Source: Oscillatoria nigro-viridis PCC 7112
GTDB lineage: Bacteria; Cyanobacteriota; Cyanobacteriia; Cyanobacteriales; Microcoleaceae
Length of the DNA: 64,000 bases
NCBI RefSeq assembly: GCF_000317475.1
Contig: NC_019729.1
Span: forward strand, 3,362,501 to 3,426,500
Direction of reading: 5' to 3'
Positions 16,836 through 24,687 of the stretch are shown here, one piece after another. How positions within the stretch are numbered: the stretch's first letter is position 1; the number at the start of each line of letters is the position of its first letter. Both the position numbers and the translations under genes were made by a program. The notes below the pieces were generated by a model that worked only from the letters and a program-made list of their open reading frames with translations, searched no databases and had not been told where the DNA came from.

Positions 16836-18035
16836 TCAAGCACTCTCAAACAGCGCCACTAATTTCTTTGCCTCTAAATCGACATTGTGTTGTTGAGCAA
16901 CTCGTTCTGCTCCTGTTTTCCCCATTTGTTCTAGTTTTTCTAGAGGTGCTTCCAATACCGCGCGCATTGCTACGGCTAATGCTTCTGCGGAACCGGGAGG
17001 AACTAACCAACCGCAAACACCGGGTTCTACGAGTTCCGGGATGCCAGCAACATAAGTGCTAATTACGGGCCGGTGGAGAGCGAGGGCTTCCATAATTACA
17101 ACGGGCAAACCTTCAGCAAAACTCGGCAATACCATTGCCCGTGAAGCTAAAATCTCTTGCTGAACTCGATCGCCGCTGGCCCAACCGGTAATTTCTATAT
17201 GATTTTGCAAGCCGAGTTCCAGAATCTGCTGTTCAATATCCGATCGCAGCGGCCCGTCTCCTACGAGTACCAACTTAAACTCTAAGCCTTGAACTGCTAG
17301 CAAGTTCGCAGCTTCTAGCAATAACAAATGACCTTTTTGTTCGCTGAGCCGGCCAATGCAAGCTAAGCGGGGTGCTGCGGGTATGGGGACGTAGGGTGCA
17401 GCTAAAAATGCACCATCTACGCCGCAGTGTATGACTTGAATTTTTGACCAAAAAGTGCGATCGCACCACCGAAAAAGCTGACTTTTACCGAAGGAACTAA
17501 CGGCCGCTACAAAGGTCGATCGTTTAATTTTTTCGTCTAAGGAAAGAAGTGTGGCTTTATCGAATTCTTCAGGGCCGTGAACCGTGAAACTGTAAGTCGG
17601 GCCGCCAAGCACGCGGCACAGCATTGCGACTGTTGTCGAATTTGTCCCGAAGTGAGCGTGAACGTGTGCGATACCCGATTCTGCAAACCAGTTTAAAAGA
17701 ATGCAAGCTTCTGCTAAATAAGCTAGATGCAGCAAAATCCCCCGTTCCGAGTGCCAGCCAACTTTGAACATTAACCGCACAGCTTCGATGAATCGAATTG
17801 GTCTAGTTGCGGCAACGCGGAGCAAACCCCACGCTAACCCCTGTACACCAACTCCTAAGATTACTTTAGTCAATTCTTGCTCTAGTTGGTCTGCCCCGTC
17901 CACGAGTTCTGATTCGCAGGATCGGATCGAAAAACGCGCGACTTTCATGCCGCAATTTTCAACTGCTAGCACTTCTCTGCGGACAAAGCTGTGGCTGACT
18001 TTGGGATATTGGTTGATTAGATAAGCAATGTTCAT
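16836..18035 (-). CDS. Glycosyltransferase family 4 protein
   Basis: The 399-residue GT-B enzyme has an N-terminal acceptor domain with YLINQYPKVSHSFVRREV (exopolysaccharide GT type) and AHFGTNSTTVAML. The C-terminal nucleotide-sugar domain has ACIGRLSEQKGH, LVLVGDGP, ITGWASGDRV and SFAEGLPVVIMEALA, the E-x7-E region that grips the donor. It is probably cytoplasmic and membrane-associated in exopolysaccharide or glycolipid synthesis. No polysaccharide cluster surrounds it. The 3' end abuts a stray family A repeat end. Confidence 0.88.
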   Translation of the reverse strand: MNIAYLINQYPKVSHSFVRREVLAVENCGMKVARFSIRSCESELVDGADQLEQELTKVILGVGVQGLAWGLLRVAATRPIRFIEAVRLMFKVGWHSERGILLHLAYLAEACILLNWFAESGIAHVHAHFGTNSTTVAMLCRVLGGPTYSFTVHGPEEFDKATLLSLDEKIKRSTFVAAVSSFGKSQLFRWCDRTFWSKIQVIHCGVDGAFLAAPYVPIPAAPRLACIGRLSEQKGHLLLLEAANLLAVQGLEFKLVLVGDGPLRSDIEQQILELGLQNHIEITGWASGDRVQQEILASRAMVLPSFAEGLPVVIMEALALHRPVISTYVAGIPELVEPGVCGWLVPPGSAEALAVAMRAVLEAPLEKLEQMGKTGAERVAQQHNVDLEAKKLVALFESA

Positions 18036-18134
18036 GAACGGGGAGAAGATATTATAGTAAAGCTTTAGTTCAGTTTAGCCTTTAGTCGATCGAAGTCAAG
18101 TGATTTTCTGTAAACGAGCGCTTATTGTTGTCAA

Positions 18135-18758
18135 TCATGACTGCAACTTATCTGAATTGCTCAGTAATTCGCACTGTTGAAATACATAATTTATTGCAGC
18201 AAAAAGTTTGTCTAAATCGTCTATTAAATAAGATTTTTGGTTGAGAGTAAAAACATTTGTTTTGAGTTTGCCAAACTGCCATAGTTTGCCGTTGGAAACA
18301 ATGCCGAATACATCTTGTTCTGGTTTGTCATTAAGCCGTTGATCTGCGATCGCTTCGGCTAAACATTGCGCCCATCCAGCCTCAAAATCATCTTGTTTGG
18401 CTTCTATAATTACAAAATAAGGTCGATCGAATACCAATTTACCTAAAGGAGATTTTTGAGCTAAAATATATTCAGGAAATCCGTTAAGATTAGCATCGCA
18501 GTTTAAGGCTTGGTGGCTCCACAAAATGAAGTTTTTGCGATATTGCTTCCAAACTTCTTTTAAAATCGGCACAATGATGTATTCACAAATAGCGTATTCT
18601 GAGTTGTTGACGACATTATCTTGCCTGACAATTTCTAAATCTTCTCGAAAGTAGTCAGGAATATTAAATGCAGTTTCAACAATAAAATTTGCTTCTATAT
18701 AACTGATTGTAAATTCTTTGAGAACGGCAGCGATCGTTTTATAAGCACTGAAAGGCAT
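18135..18758 (-). CDS. PD-(D/E)XK-like hypothetical protein, copy 1
   Basis: The 207-residue protein has no signal or membrane segment. Its core reads GFPEYIL (Glu96), 20 residues, VIIEAKQ (Glu119, Lys121), then AGWAQCLAEAI. The E-x(n)-E-x-K arrangement followed by a Q-x3-E helix is what one expects of a restriction-type PD-(D/E)XK nuclease fold. A clear paralogue with identical motif positions lies inside the cas operon at 23151-23771. The cyanobacterial family has no known function; nuclease activity is inference. It is the last gene of the leftward defence region, about 90 bp after the HTH gene. Confidence 0.55.
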   Translation of the reverse strand: MPFSAYKTIAAVLKEFTISYIEANFIVETAFNIPDYFREDLEIVRQDNVVNNSEYAICEYIIVPILKEVWKQYRKNFILWSHQALNCDANLNGFPEYILAQKSPLGKLVFDRPYFVIIEAKQDDFEAGWAQCLAEAIADQRLNDKPEQDVFGIVSNGKLWQFGKLKTNVFTLNQKSYLIDDLDKLFAAINYVFQQCELLSNSDKLQS

Positions 18759-18848
18759 ATCGAGATCCCCAACAAATGTTTCAGCTTAATTATAGCGGGC
18801 TAAATTAAAGCCACCTACTTGGTCAGGTGGCTGGGAAAAAATGCAAGA

Positions 18849-19160
18849 TTACGAATTGGCTAAGCAAAGTTGTTGCCGAAGTTCTGGGGGAATCGCTTCA
18901 AAATGCTCTAACAGAAAATTCATCAAGGCGAGGTGACGCAAGTCGTGCAGTTGGGGATGGCGGTGCCTGCCTCCCCTGGTAAACCAGCGACGCACAGTAG
19001 AAAGCTCACGACAGCAAATGAGAGCTAGAGCTTCTTGCGGGACATCCCATTTTGCGTAGAATTGCTGCGGAGTCATCGCCAGTTGACAGTCAGCGTAAAG
19101 CTGAATGATTCGTTTTTCTCGATCCGTAATCGGGCGAGGCGTCAAAGAATGGTGTATCAT
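18849..19160 (-). CDS. Small helix-turn-helix protein
   Basis: The 103-residue basic protein opens ITDREKRIIQLYADCQLAMT and contains FYAKWDVPQEALALICCREL followed by STVRRWFTRGG. This is a two-helix recognition unit of the kind seen in a common cyanobacteria-only HTH family, and it was probably shaped by transposase-like or terminase-like HTH domains. It has its own promoter candidate about 120 bp upstream (19285-19313). Targets are unknown; position next to the cas operon suggests, but does not prove, a regulatory link. Confidence 0.6.
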   Translation of the reverse strand: MIHHSLTPRPITDREKRIIQLYADCQLAMTPQQFYAKWDVPQEALALICCRELSTVRRWFTRGGRHRHPQLHDLRHLALMNFLLEHFEAIPPELRQQLCLANS

Positions 19161-19279
19161 AGAGGTGATTTTTTAATTTTGAATCGGCCAGTGCCCAATT
19201 TGCGGCGCTGGCTTTTGTTTTTGGGGGCTTTGTTTTTTGGGGCGATCGCACTTGACGATCGCCTAACTAAACTGCCTTA

Positions 19280-19313
19280 TTGACAATATATACGTTTATC
19301 TTTAATATGTCAA
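19280..19313 (-). promoter_or_regulatory. Back-to-back sigma70-type promoter pair in a palindrome
   Basis: On the minus strand TTGACA, 17 bp, TATATT points to the small HTH gene. On the plus strand the same DNA reads TTGACA, 17 bp, TAATAT. The -35 box of each strand overlaps or abuts the -10 box of the other, so the site is an imperfect palindrome. The plus-strand promoter would give an antisense transcript into the XRE gene and the cas operon end. It could equally be an operator for one of the adjacent HTH proteins. Confidence 0.5.
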
Positions 19314-19317
19314 CAGT

Positions 19318-19815
19318 CTAATCCGAATTTTCAGATTCCTCTCTGTATTTGAATCCTGCCATCTCGGCTATCAAATCCAAATGTTTTGATGTGGAACGAG
19401 CAGGCAATTGCCCGTTCTCCCAATCGCTGACTGTAGCCTGTCGCACGCCTATGTGTTGTGCAAATTCTGCTTGTGTCAAGCCCATATGGAGACGCAATGC
19501 CTTGATGAGTTCGCCATTCCACTGCACCCCATCGCCCGCCTGCGGAACCTGAATTTTCTGGATTAACTTGCGAAATGTTACCCGTTGTGCGTCGAAATCG
19601 ACTGTTTCCACCCGATATCCTGCCTCCATCCAAGCGGTAGCTTGCAGAGCGCCCTTTTTGCGGTTGCTCCACCAAGCTTGCTGACGGAGGGCGGAAGGGG
19701 GGAGTGCGTCGTTTAGCAATGCCTCTATTTCGGCGAAGTTGAGGGTTACTTCGTCGAGATGGCGATTTTCGCGCAGATAATCTAAGAGCGACTGGTACTT
19801 GCTGCCCTCCTTCAT
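19318..19815 (-). CDS. XRE-type HTH regulator with N-terminal DUF7662-like domain
   Basis: The protein has about 165 residues from the ATG at 19815; a TTG at 19902 would add 29 low-complexity residues. The N-terminal part (KYQSLLDYLRENR, EVTLNFAEIEALLNDALPPSA, AWWSNRK, AWMEAGYRVETVDF) matches a small domain that also occurs in restriction and toxin-antitoxin contexts. The C-terminal part LRLHMGLTQAEFAQHIGVRQ followed by TVSDWENGQ is a canonical XRE/Cro helix-turn-helix. It starts about 95 bp after the last cas-operon gene on the same strand and may be a regulator of this locus (inference). Confidence 0.65.
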   Translation of the reverse strand: MKEGSKYQSLLDYLRENRHLDEVTLNFAEIEALLNDALPPSALRQQAWWSNRKKGALQATAWMEAGYRVETVDFDAQRVTFRKLIQKIQVPQAGDGVQWNGELIKALRLHMGLTQAEFAQHIGVRQATVSDWENGQLPARSTSKHLDLIAEMAGFKYREESENSD

Positions 19816-19909
19816 GCGGTGTTTTGTGAGGTTTTCAGATATAGAATGCCACAAATCGGGGGATGACGGGGAGCGGATGGGAGTGGGGGGTGCGATCGGC
19901 AATTATTTA

Positions 19910-20551
19910 TCACTCAGAGTATTTTACCTTTTTGGGACTGCCATCCTCCTTAATGTCTAAAATTTCAACCTTAACCGTTTGTCCTTCAGAAAGAGATTGT
20001 GCTTTTTTCGGTTCTTTTTCAGTTAGCCTGATAGTTCCCAGAATTTCATATGTCACTTTGTTTCCTTTGACAGCAGTAACTTTGGCTTCGACAATTTGAC
20101 CGATTGCAAACTCATGACTGCCGATCGCCTTAGCAATTTCAACTTGTCTCGCTGACTCTACAACTGGGGTCACAACTTCTCCAATCGGCCCCGCTTCTTT
20201 GTAGTAACGCATCAAACGAGATGCCCAACCTAAAATTTGCAGCAAAGTGCTAGCATCCCCTTGAAATCCTTTGAGACAATCGGTACAAGCTTTGTCGATG
20301 CTGCGGTAATAATCTGTGGTTTTGCTACTGTGTCCGATTTGTCTGCCATTACCGACTAGGGTTTTAAGATATTTGAAAAACCGGGAATTGGCATCAGATC
20401 GATCTTGATTTACTGCATTGCGGAGATAAGCGATCGCCTTTCCCAATTCATTTACATCGGTTTGTTCTTTAACTAAAGTTTGAGCGATCGCGTGGGCAAT
20501 TTTCCACTGGTTTTCGGTCAAAGATTCTGTCACTAATTCAGTATTCGACAT
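19910..20551 (-). CDS. Cas-operon protein: helical domain plus OB/S1-like RNA-binding domain
   Basis: The 213-residue protein is the last gene of the cas transcript, 2 bp after the preceding cas7. Residues ~1-125 are helical (ENQWKIAHAIAQTLVKEQ, KAIAYLRNAVNQDRSDANSR, LLQILGWASRLMRYY). The C-terminal ~70 residues (FAIGQIVEAKVTAVKGNKVT, GTIRLTEKEPKKAQSLSEGQ, TVKVEILDIKEDGSPKKVKY) look like a small beta-barrel of the S1/OB type. The helical half is reminiscent of small-subunit (Cas11-like) proteins, but no assignment is certain. A role in binding crRNA or target RNA is inference. Confidence 0.45.
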   Translation of the reverse strand: MSNTELVTESLTENQWKIAHAIAQTLVKEQTDVNELGKAIAYLRNAVNQDRSDANSRFFKYLKTLVGNGRQIGHSSKTTDYYRSIDKACTDCLKGFQGDASTLLQILGWASRLMRYYKEAGPIGEVVTPVVESARQVEIAKAIGSHEFAIGQIVEAKVTAVKGNKVTYEILGTIRLTEKEPKKAQSLSEGQTVKVEILDIKEDGSPKKVKYSE

Positions 20552-20553
20552 CT

Positions 20554-21630
20554 TTAATACATTCCTGTTGGCGGTTCCCGATCGGTCGGATATTTCAACA
20601 CTTCAGCTAGTTCTTGCAATTGAGTTGCTTGCACTAAGCTAGAATGAGCAGCTTGAATATTTTTTTGCATAAATTGTTGCAATTTTGTGCCAGTCATGCT
20701 GTCAGATTCTGGAGGATTGTAGGAGGAATAGCGATCGCGCAAATCTCCCTTATTCTGCAACACCCTTGCCGCCGTCACCTCCACAGTCATTGTTCCCATG
20801 CCGATCGGCTTCCCGCCGCCTACCTTGAGGGCGATCGGATACTTTGGATCTTGCCCCAACACAATCAAAAGCGTTCCTAACTCTGCTGCTGTTAAGTTTT
20901 TGAATTGTATCTGTGTTTTGAAAGTATACTCTTTAGCCGCTTGCTGAACGGTAATTCCTCGATCTTGACCTTTGTCGATCGCCCGAATTGTGTGATAGTA
21001 AAACTTGCGCCCTGCTACGTTGCCTCTTGCGTCAAAATATGCTCGTCTTTGATCGGGACGGGGACGATATAAAGATGGCATAAATCCCGTAGCAAAGCCC
21101 GTATTTTCGCATTTAGCATCGCTGAATTCAATTAGCCCTTGCCAATCTAAGGCACCGAATACTTGACTTGCCGGACAGAGTTCTTGTTTATTTTTACATG
21201 GCAACCGTTCTTGCGGAATTTTATCTCTGTATTTTGATGTAATTACTGCTAAAGTGCTGTTAGTAATGGCTTCGTATGCTGACCGGATGCAGCCTTTGAG
21301 AGAACTACCTTGAATTGATAACTTTTGGTCAATATTTTGAACCATTGTTTTGATTAAAGGGACGCGGCTGCCTATGTCGCTACCCATGACAACTACGCCT
21401 GTAGAGACGTGCAAAGTAGTCTGAACTTTCAGAGTTAGAAACAAAGTTCCGTGCAGGCGATCGCCCAAATATTGGTGATGTCCGGCCGGATGTTTTTTTG
21501 GCGGTCGTTCCTTGGGGAAACTAATTAATTCATAAGGTTTAGGTTCTCCAGTTTCAGCGGGATTATTAGAAACCGGACTACTTGGTGGCGGTGTAGAACG
21601 TCGGGGCTTGGGCAGGGGATTATTAGTCAT
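20554..21630 (-). CDS. Cas7-like RAMP protein (type III-D)
   Basis: The protein has about 358 residues from the ATG at 21630, which has AGGAG 4-8 bp upstream; a TTG nine codons earlier is unlikely. A ~60-residue Pro-rich N-terminal extension precedes the RAMP fold. The Cas7 signature IQGSSLKGCIRS is present, with an Asp in VVMGSDIGSRVP (about residue 85) at the position of the Csm3/Cmr4 residue that cuts target RNA. PIGMGTMTVEV is the C-terminal glycine-rich RAMP motif. It overlaps the upstream csx19 by 8 nt. It would be a backbone subunit of the crRNA complex. Confidence 0.78.
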   Translation of the reverse strand: MTNNPLPKPRRSTPPPSSPVSNNPAETGEPKPYELISFPKERPPKKHPAGHHQYLGDRLHGTLFLTLKVQTTLHVSTGVVVMGSDIGSRVPLIKTMVQNIDQKLSIQGSSLKGCIRSAYEAITNSTLAVITSKYRDKIPQERLPCKNKQELCPASQVFGALDWQGLIEFSDAKCENTGFATGFMPSLYRPRPDQRRAYFDARGNVAGRKFYYHTIRAIDKGQDRGITVQQAAKEYTFKTQIQFKNLTAAELGTLLIVLGQDPKYPIALKVGGGKPIGMGTMTVEVTAARVLQNKGDLRDRYSSYNPPESDSMTGTKLQQFMQKNIQAAHSSLVQATQLQELAEVLKYPTDREPPTGMY

Positions 21631-22108
21631 TTTTACTCCTGACGGTGAGGGCGACAAAATGAACGGTAGCAGTTCTTTTTTCTTGAAAGTATCGCTGACC
21701 TATGCTAATATTGTTAGAGACAATCTTTTCATTCTTTTCTCCTTTATAGACAAAAGTTTTAGGGAATTTTGGTTCGTCAAGAGGGTGAAAGTAAGCCGCG
21801 CGATCGCAAATTTGCCACTCGCAATCTTTATCGATCGGCTCAAACCCTTCTAAATCCGCTTCAACTCGACTCAGCAGTAACGCTTGATATGCACTTCCCT
21901 GCTTTTTCCAGCGCAATTCCCGATCGGCATTAAACATTTGCCCTTCAAAACCGGGGAAAAACTCTTCGGGCAATTTCATGCAAATGCCACTGACTGCGTG
22001 GGGCGATCGCACAAAATAATAACTTTCCTCAGTTGCTAACTTTTCTAACAACTCTTTAACTTGATCTTGTGACAAACTCGATCGAACATATACAAAACCT
22101 TTGTTCAT
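21623..22108 (-). CDS. csx19: Csx19-like type III-D protein
   Basis: The 161-residue protein overlaps the upstream cas7-like gene by 4 nt and the downstream one by 8 nt, so it is part of the complex operon. It contains a FNADRELRW segment and a hydrophobic-polar pattern (YQALLLSRVEADLEGFEPI, CEWQICDRAAYFHPLDEP) resembling the small Csx19 family, which marks type III-D systems. Assignment rests mainly on size, position and partial motif memory; it could be another small III-D accessory. Confidence 0.5.
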   Translation of the reverse strand: MNKGFVYVRSSLSQDQVKELLEKLATEESYYFVRSPHAVSGICMKLPEEFFPGFEGQMFNADRELRWKKQGSAYQALLLSRVEADLEGFEPIDKDCEWQICDRAAYFHPLDEPKFPKTFVYKGEKNEKIVSNNISIGQRYFQEKRTATVHFVALTVRSKND

Positions 22109-23121
22109 GCTGCGGCACCTGTTAAAAGCTTACTCCAAGCACAAACTGCACATTTAAATAAATTCGGTACACCAGTCTCACCGTCGCCTTGCCATTTTAG
22201 CTGCACTCCAAAACCTAAATCCATCGGTTCAGCAGCAATTGGAGTTTGTTCGCGATCGGGTTTAGAAAAGCCATAGTTTGCTGCTTCTTCAGTGTCTAAA
22301 AATTCTCCTGCACCCAGCAAAAAAGCGTGTCCCCATCGACCGGGTTGTAATATTTGTTTAATTTGGCGATTATCTCGATCTAATTCACAGCCGGGATATT
22401 GAACTACGGCTTCGTTATATTTGACTGTCACCGTCCCCAAACCGCGAGATTTGGCAAAACCGATTCCAAACCAGCCATCATTTAAGTCTCGCAAAACTAA
22501 GCCAATTAAGCCTAATTGTGCTAAGGAAAAGTTTTTGAGATGTATTTTAGTGCGAAATTCTCCGGCGGTGCAGACTTGGTAGTTAAAGGGGCCAACGGCT
22601 ACGGAACCGAAAACGCGATCGATCGCGACTCCATTGCGTTCTTCTAATTTGGGTTTTGGTTTGTCTTTGTCGGGATAAGCATCTTCTATTCTGACGCGAC
22701 TGGCAACAGAAGTATTGCCAAACATTTGAGACACAAAGCAGGATTGTTTGTATATTTCTTGCCCCGGATTATGATGGTTTTTGTTAGCCTTTTTCCAATC
22801 TTCTAAATAATGATTTGGATTATTTCGTTTATCTTCGCTGAGAGGGTCACTAGCCCAAAGGGTAAATCCATCATCACTACTAGAGCGTTTATCCCTACCT
22901 ATTGTCCTGACAATGCGTTCGGCGTGAGCGCGAATTGCTCCTTTCAGACTGCTTCCTGGGAGGTAAATTGACTTTCCTCCTGCATGGTAGGTTTCGACAA
23001 ATTCCATAGCCGGTTTAGTCGGATCTGCTCCGCCTCCTTCTTCGCCAGATTTAATTAATATTGGACCATCGGGAATGATGGTGAGGGCGATCGTGCAATG
23101 ATTGACAAATCGTTTGTGCAT
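22105..23121 (-). CDS. Cas7-like RAMP protein (type III-D)
   Basis: The 338-residue protein carries YLPGSSLKGAIRAHAER, the RAMP Pro-Gly-Ser-Ser-x-Lys-Gly loop, and an Asp33 in GGGADPTKP aligned with the Cas7 ribonuclease Asp. FGNTSVASRVRIEDAY and the C-terminal AKSRGLGTVTVKY complete the family pattern. A late CAVCAWSKLL pair of cysteines is unusual. ATGA overlap with csx19 downstream and a 29-bp gap from the PD-(D/E)XK-like gene upstream place it in the operon. Confidence 0.82.
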   Translation of the reverse strand: MHKRFVNHCTIALTIIPDGPILIKSGEEGGGADPTKPAMEFVETYHAGGKSIYLPGSSLKGAIRAHAERIVRTIGRDKRSSSDDGFTLWASDPLSEDKRNNPNHYLEDWKKANKNHHNPGQEIYKQSCFVSQMFGNTSVASRVRIEDAYPDKDKPKPKLEERNGVAIDRVFGSVAVGPFNYQVCTAGEFRTKIHLKNFSLAQLGLIGLVLRDLNDGWFGIGFAKSRGLGTVTVKYNEAVVQYPGCELDRDNRQIKQILQPGRWGHAFLLGAGEFLDTEEAANYGFSKPDREQTPIAAEPMDLGFGVQLKWQGDGETGVPNLFKCAVCAWSKLLTGAAA

Positions 23122-23150
23122 GGTTGAGTAAGTCGATAGAGCGTTGAAAA

Positions 23151-23771
23151 TTAGGCAGCTACTAACTCGTTAAGCTGTATTTCGCATTGTTGAAAAACAT
23201 AGTTAATAGCAGCAAAAAGTTTGTCTAACTCCTGAATTGTGTAGTAAGTTTTATTGCGAGTAAATAGCTTGGCTTCAAGCTTACCAAATTGCCAGCGCTC
23301 TCCATTAGAAACAATACCAAAAATTGTGAGTTGCAATTTGTCATTCAACCGCTGTGCTGCAATCATCTCAGCTAAACACTGCGCCCACCCTTCGTCGAAT
23401 TTATCTTGCTTAGCCTCAACTAACAGAAAATAAGGTTTTTCAAACACGAATTTTCCCAAAGGAGAGCGTTTAGCCAAAATATATTCAGGAAAACCAGACA
23501 GATTCAGGTCGTATGTAAGAGATTTATGGCTCCAGAGAACAAACTTACTATAATAAGATTTCCAGACTTCTTTGATAACTGGATAGATCAAATTTTCGCA
23601 CACAGCAAACTCTGAATTGTCCACAACTGCTTCTCGCATCATAAATGCTAAGTCTTCCCGAAAATAGTCAGGGATACTAAATTCAGTTTCTCCCATGAAA
23701 TTAGCTTCAGTGTAAGTAATCTGAAACTCTTGGAGAACTTCACCGATATCTTTGTAATTACTGAAGCCCAT
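23151..23771 (-). CDS. PD-(D/E)XK-like hypothetical protein, copy 2, inside the cas operon
   Basis: The 206-residue protein is colinear with the copy at 18135-18758 with very similar sequence throughout: GFPEYILAKRSPLGK (Glu96), LLVEAKQDKF (Glu119, Lys121), EGWAQCLAEMIAAQRL and the C-terminal LDKLFAAINYVFQQCE. It sits between two cas7-type genes with gaps of 28-29 bp and the same strand, so it is probably co-transcribed. No signal peptide is seen. A nuclease fold is inferred from the motif spacing. Whether it acts with the effector complex or is an insertion is unknown. Confidence 0.58.
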   Translation of the reverse strand: MGFSNYKDIGEVLQEFQITYTEANFMGETEFSIPDYFREDLAFMMREAVVDNSEFAVCENLIYPVIKEVWKSYYSKFVLWSHKSLTYDLNLSGFPEYILAKRSPLGKFVFEKPYFLLVEAKQDKFDEGWAQCLAEMIAAQRLNDKLQLTIFGIVSNGERWQFGKLEAKLFTRNKTYYTIQELDKLFAAINYVFQQCEIQLNELVAA

Positions 23772-23799
23772 CTTTACCTCCTGCGTGCAGTATTTAGTT

Positions 23800-24687
23800 T
23801 TACTTTTGAGCTATTTGAGATGGAGATGATTGAGAAATGTTATTGTTCAGTCGATCGATCAGCTTTTGTACCCACTCATCTTTATAATCTGCCGCATCTT
23901 CATAAGCTGTTTGCTCTCCCATGACTAACTTTTTTAAGTATTCTAACAAAAATTCGGGATGGTCTTCGACATCAACCCAACGCATCTTATCAATTTCTAG
24001 TTTAACAACACCTAAGCCGCGCGATCGCCCTCCTCCGAGAGGAATTTGTTCTGTCTCAAATTGGTGCAAACCGATCATTAATAAACCCAATTCCCAATCG
24101 CGAGCATTTTCAACTACTGCTTTAAAATCAAAAGGTGTTGCGGCGGGGACAACTTGGTAGTCGTAGAGTTTGCCATCTGCGGCGGTTTCTGTGTCTCTGT
24201 CAATGGCTACTCCATCTCGTTCTTGATATTGTCCGAACCACGCATCGGGTTGTACGGTTAAGTCGCGAACTTGAAATTTGCTGGCAAGCCAGGGAGTGCC
24301 AAATAGATGAGAAACTAAATCTGTATGCTTGAGAATTTCATCAGTTAGAGCTTGGTCATCTGGGAAATTTTGTTTAATTTGCTTCATTTCCTGAGCGGTA
24401 ATTGACCATTCATTCTCAATGGCTGGATTGGCTACTAATTTGCGATCGCTCCCCACAATTCCTCGCAGGAAGCTTTCGAGGCGCGATCGCAAAGCCCCTT
24501 TAAAGCTCGAACCAGGAATCAAAGGTCGCCCCAAAGCATCTTTGATTACAGGTAAATCGGAGCCGATCGGTTCGGTCGATCGACCAGCACTAATTCGGAG
24601 TGCTGTTACAGTTTTGAGCGTTCCTGTGATTTCCAGTCGATTTTTGAATGTTTCAAACATAAAGCGATCAGGGGTTGTCGTTGACAT
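23800..24687 (-). CDS. csx7: Csx7-type Cas7 RAMP protein
   Basis: The protein has about 295 residues. The ATG at 24687 is preferred because GGAAAG lies 7 bp upstream; an ATG at 24660 just after the upstream stop is the alternative. The FETFKNRLEITGTL opening, GSDLPVIKDALGRP (Asp44 at the Cas7 catalytic position), LIPGSSFKGALRSRLES and GGGRSRGLGVVKLE are the Csx7 signature. The gene starts inside the end of the CARF-RelE gene, so translation is coupled. It would be a backbone subunit of the type III complex. Confidence 0.85.
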   Translation of the reverse strand: MSTTTPDRFMFETFKNRLEITGTLKTVTALRISAGRSTEPIGSDLPVIKDALGRPLIPGSSFKGALRSRLESFLRGIVGSDRKLVANPAIENEWSITAQEMKQIKQNFPDDQALTDEILKHTDLVSHLFGTPWLASKFQVRDLTVQPDAWFGQYQERDGVAIDRDTETAADGKLYDYQVVPAATPFDFKAVVENARDWELGLLMIGLHQFETEQIPLGGGRSRGLGVVKLEIDKMRWVDVEDHPEFLLEYLKKLVMGEQTAYEDAADYKDEWVQKLIDRLNNNISQSSPSQIAQK

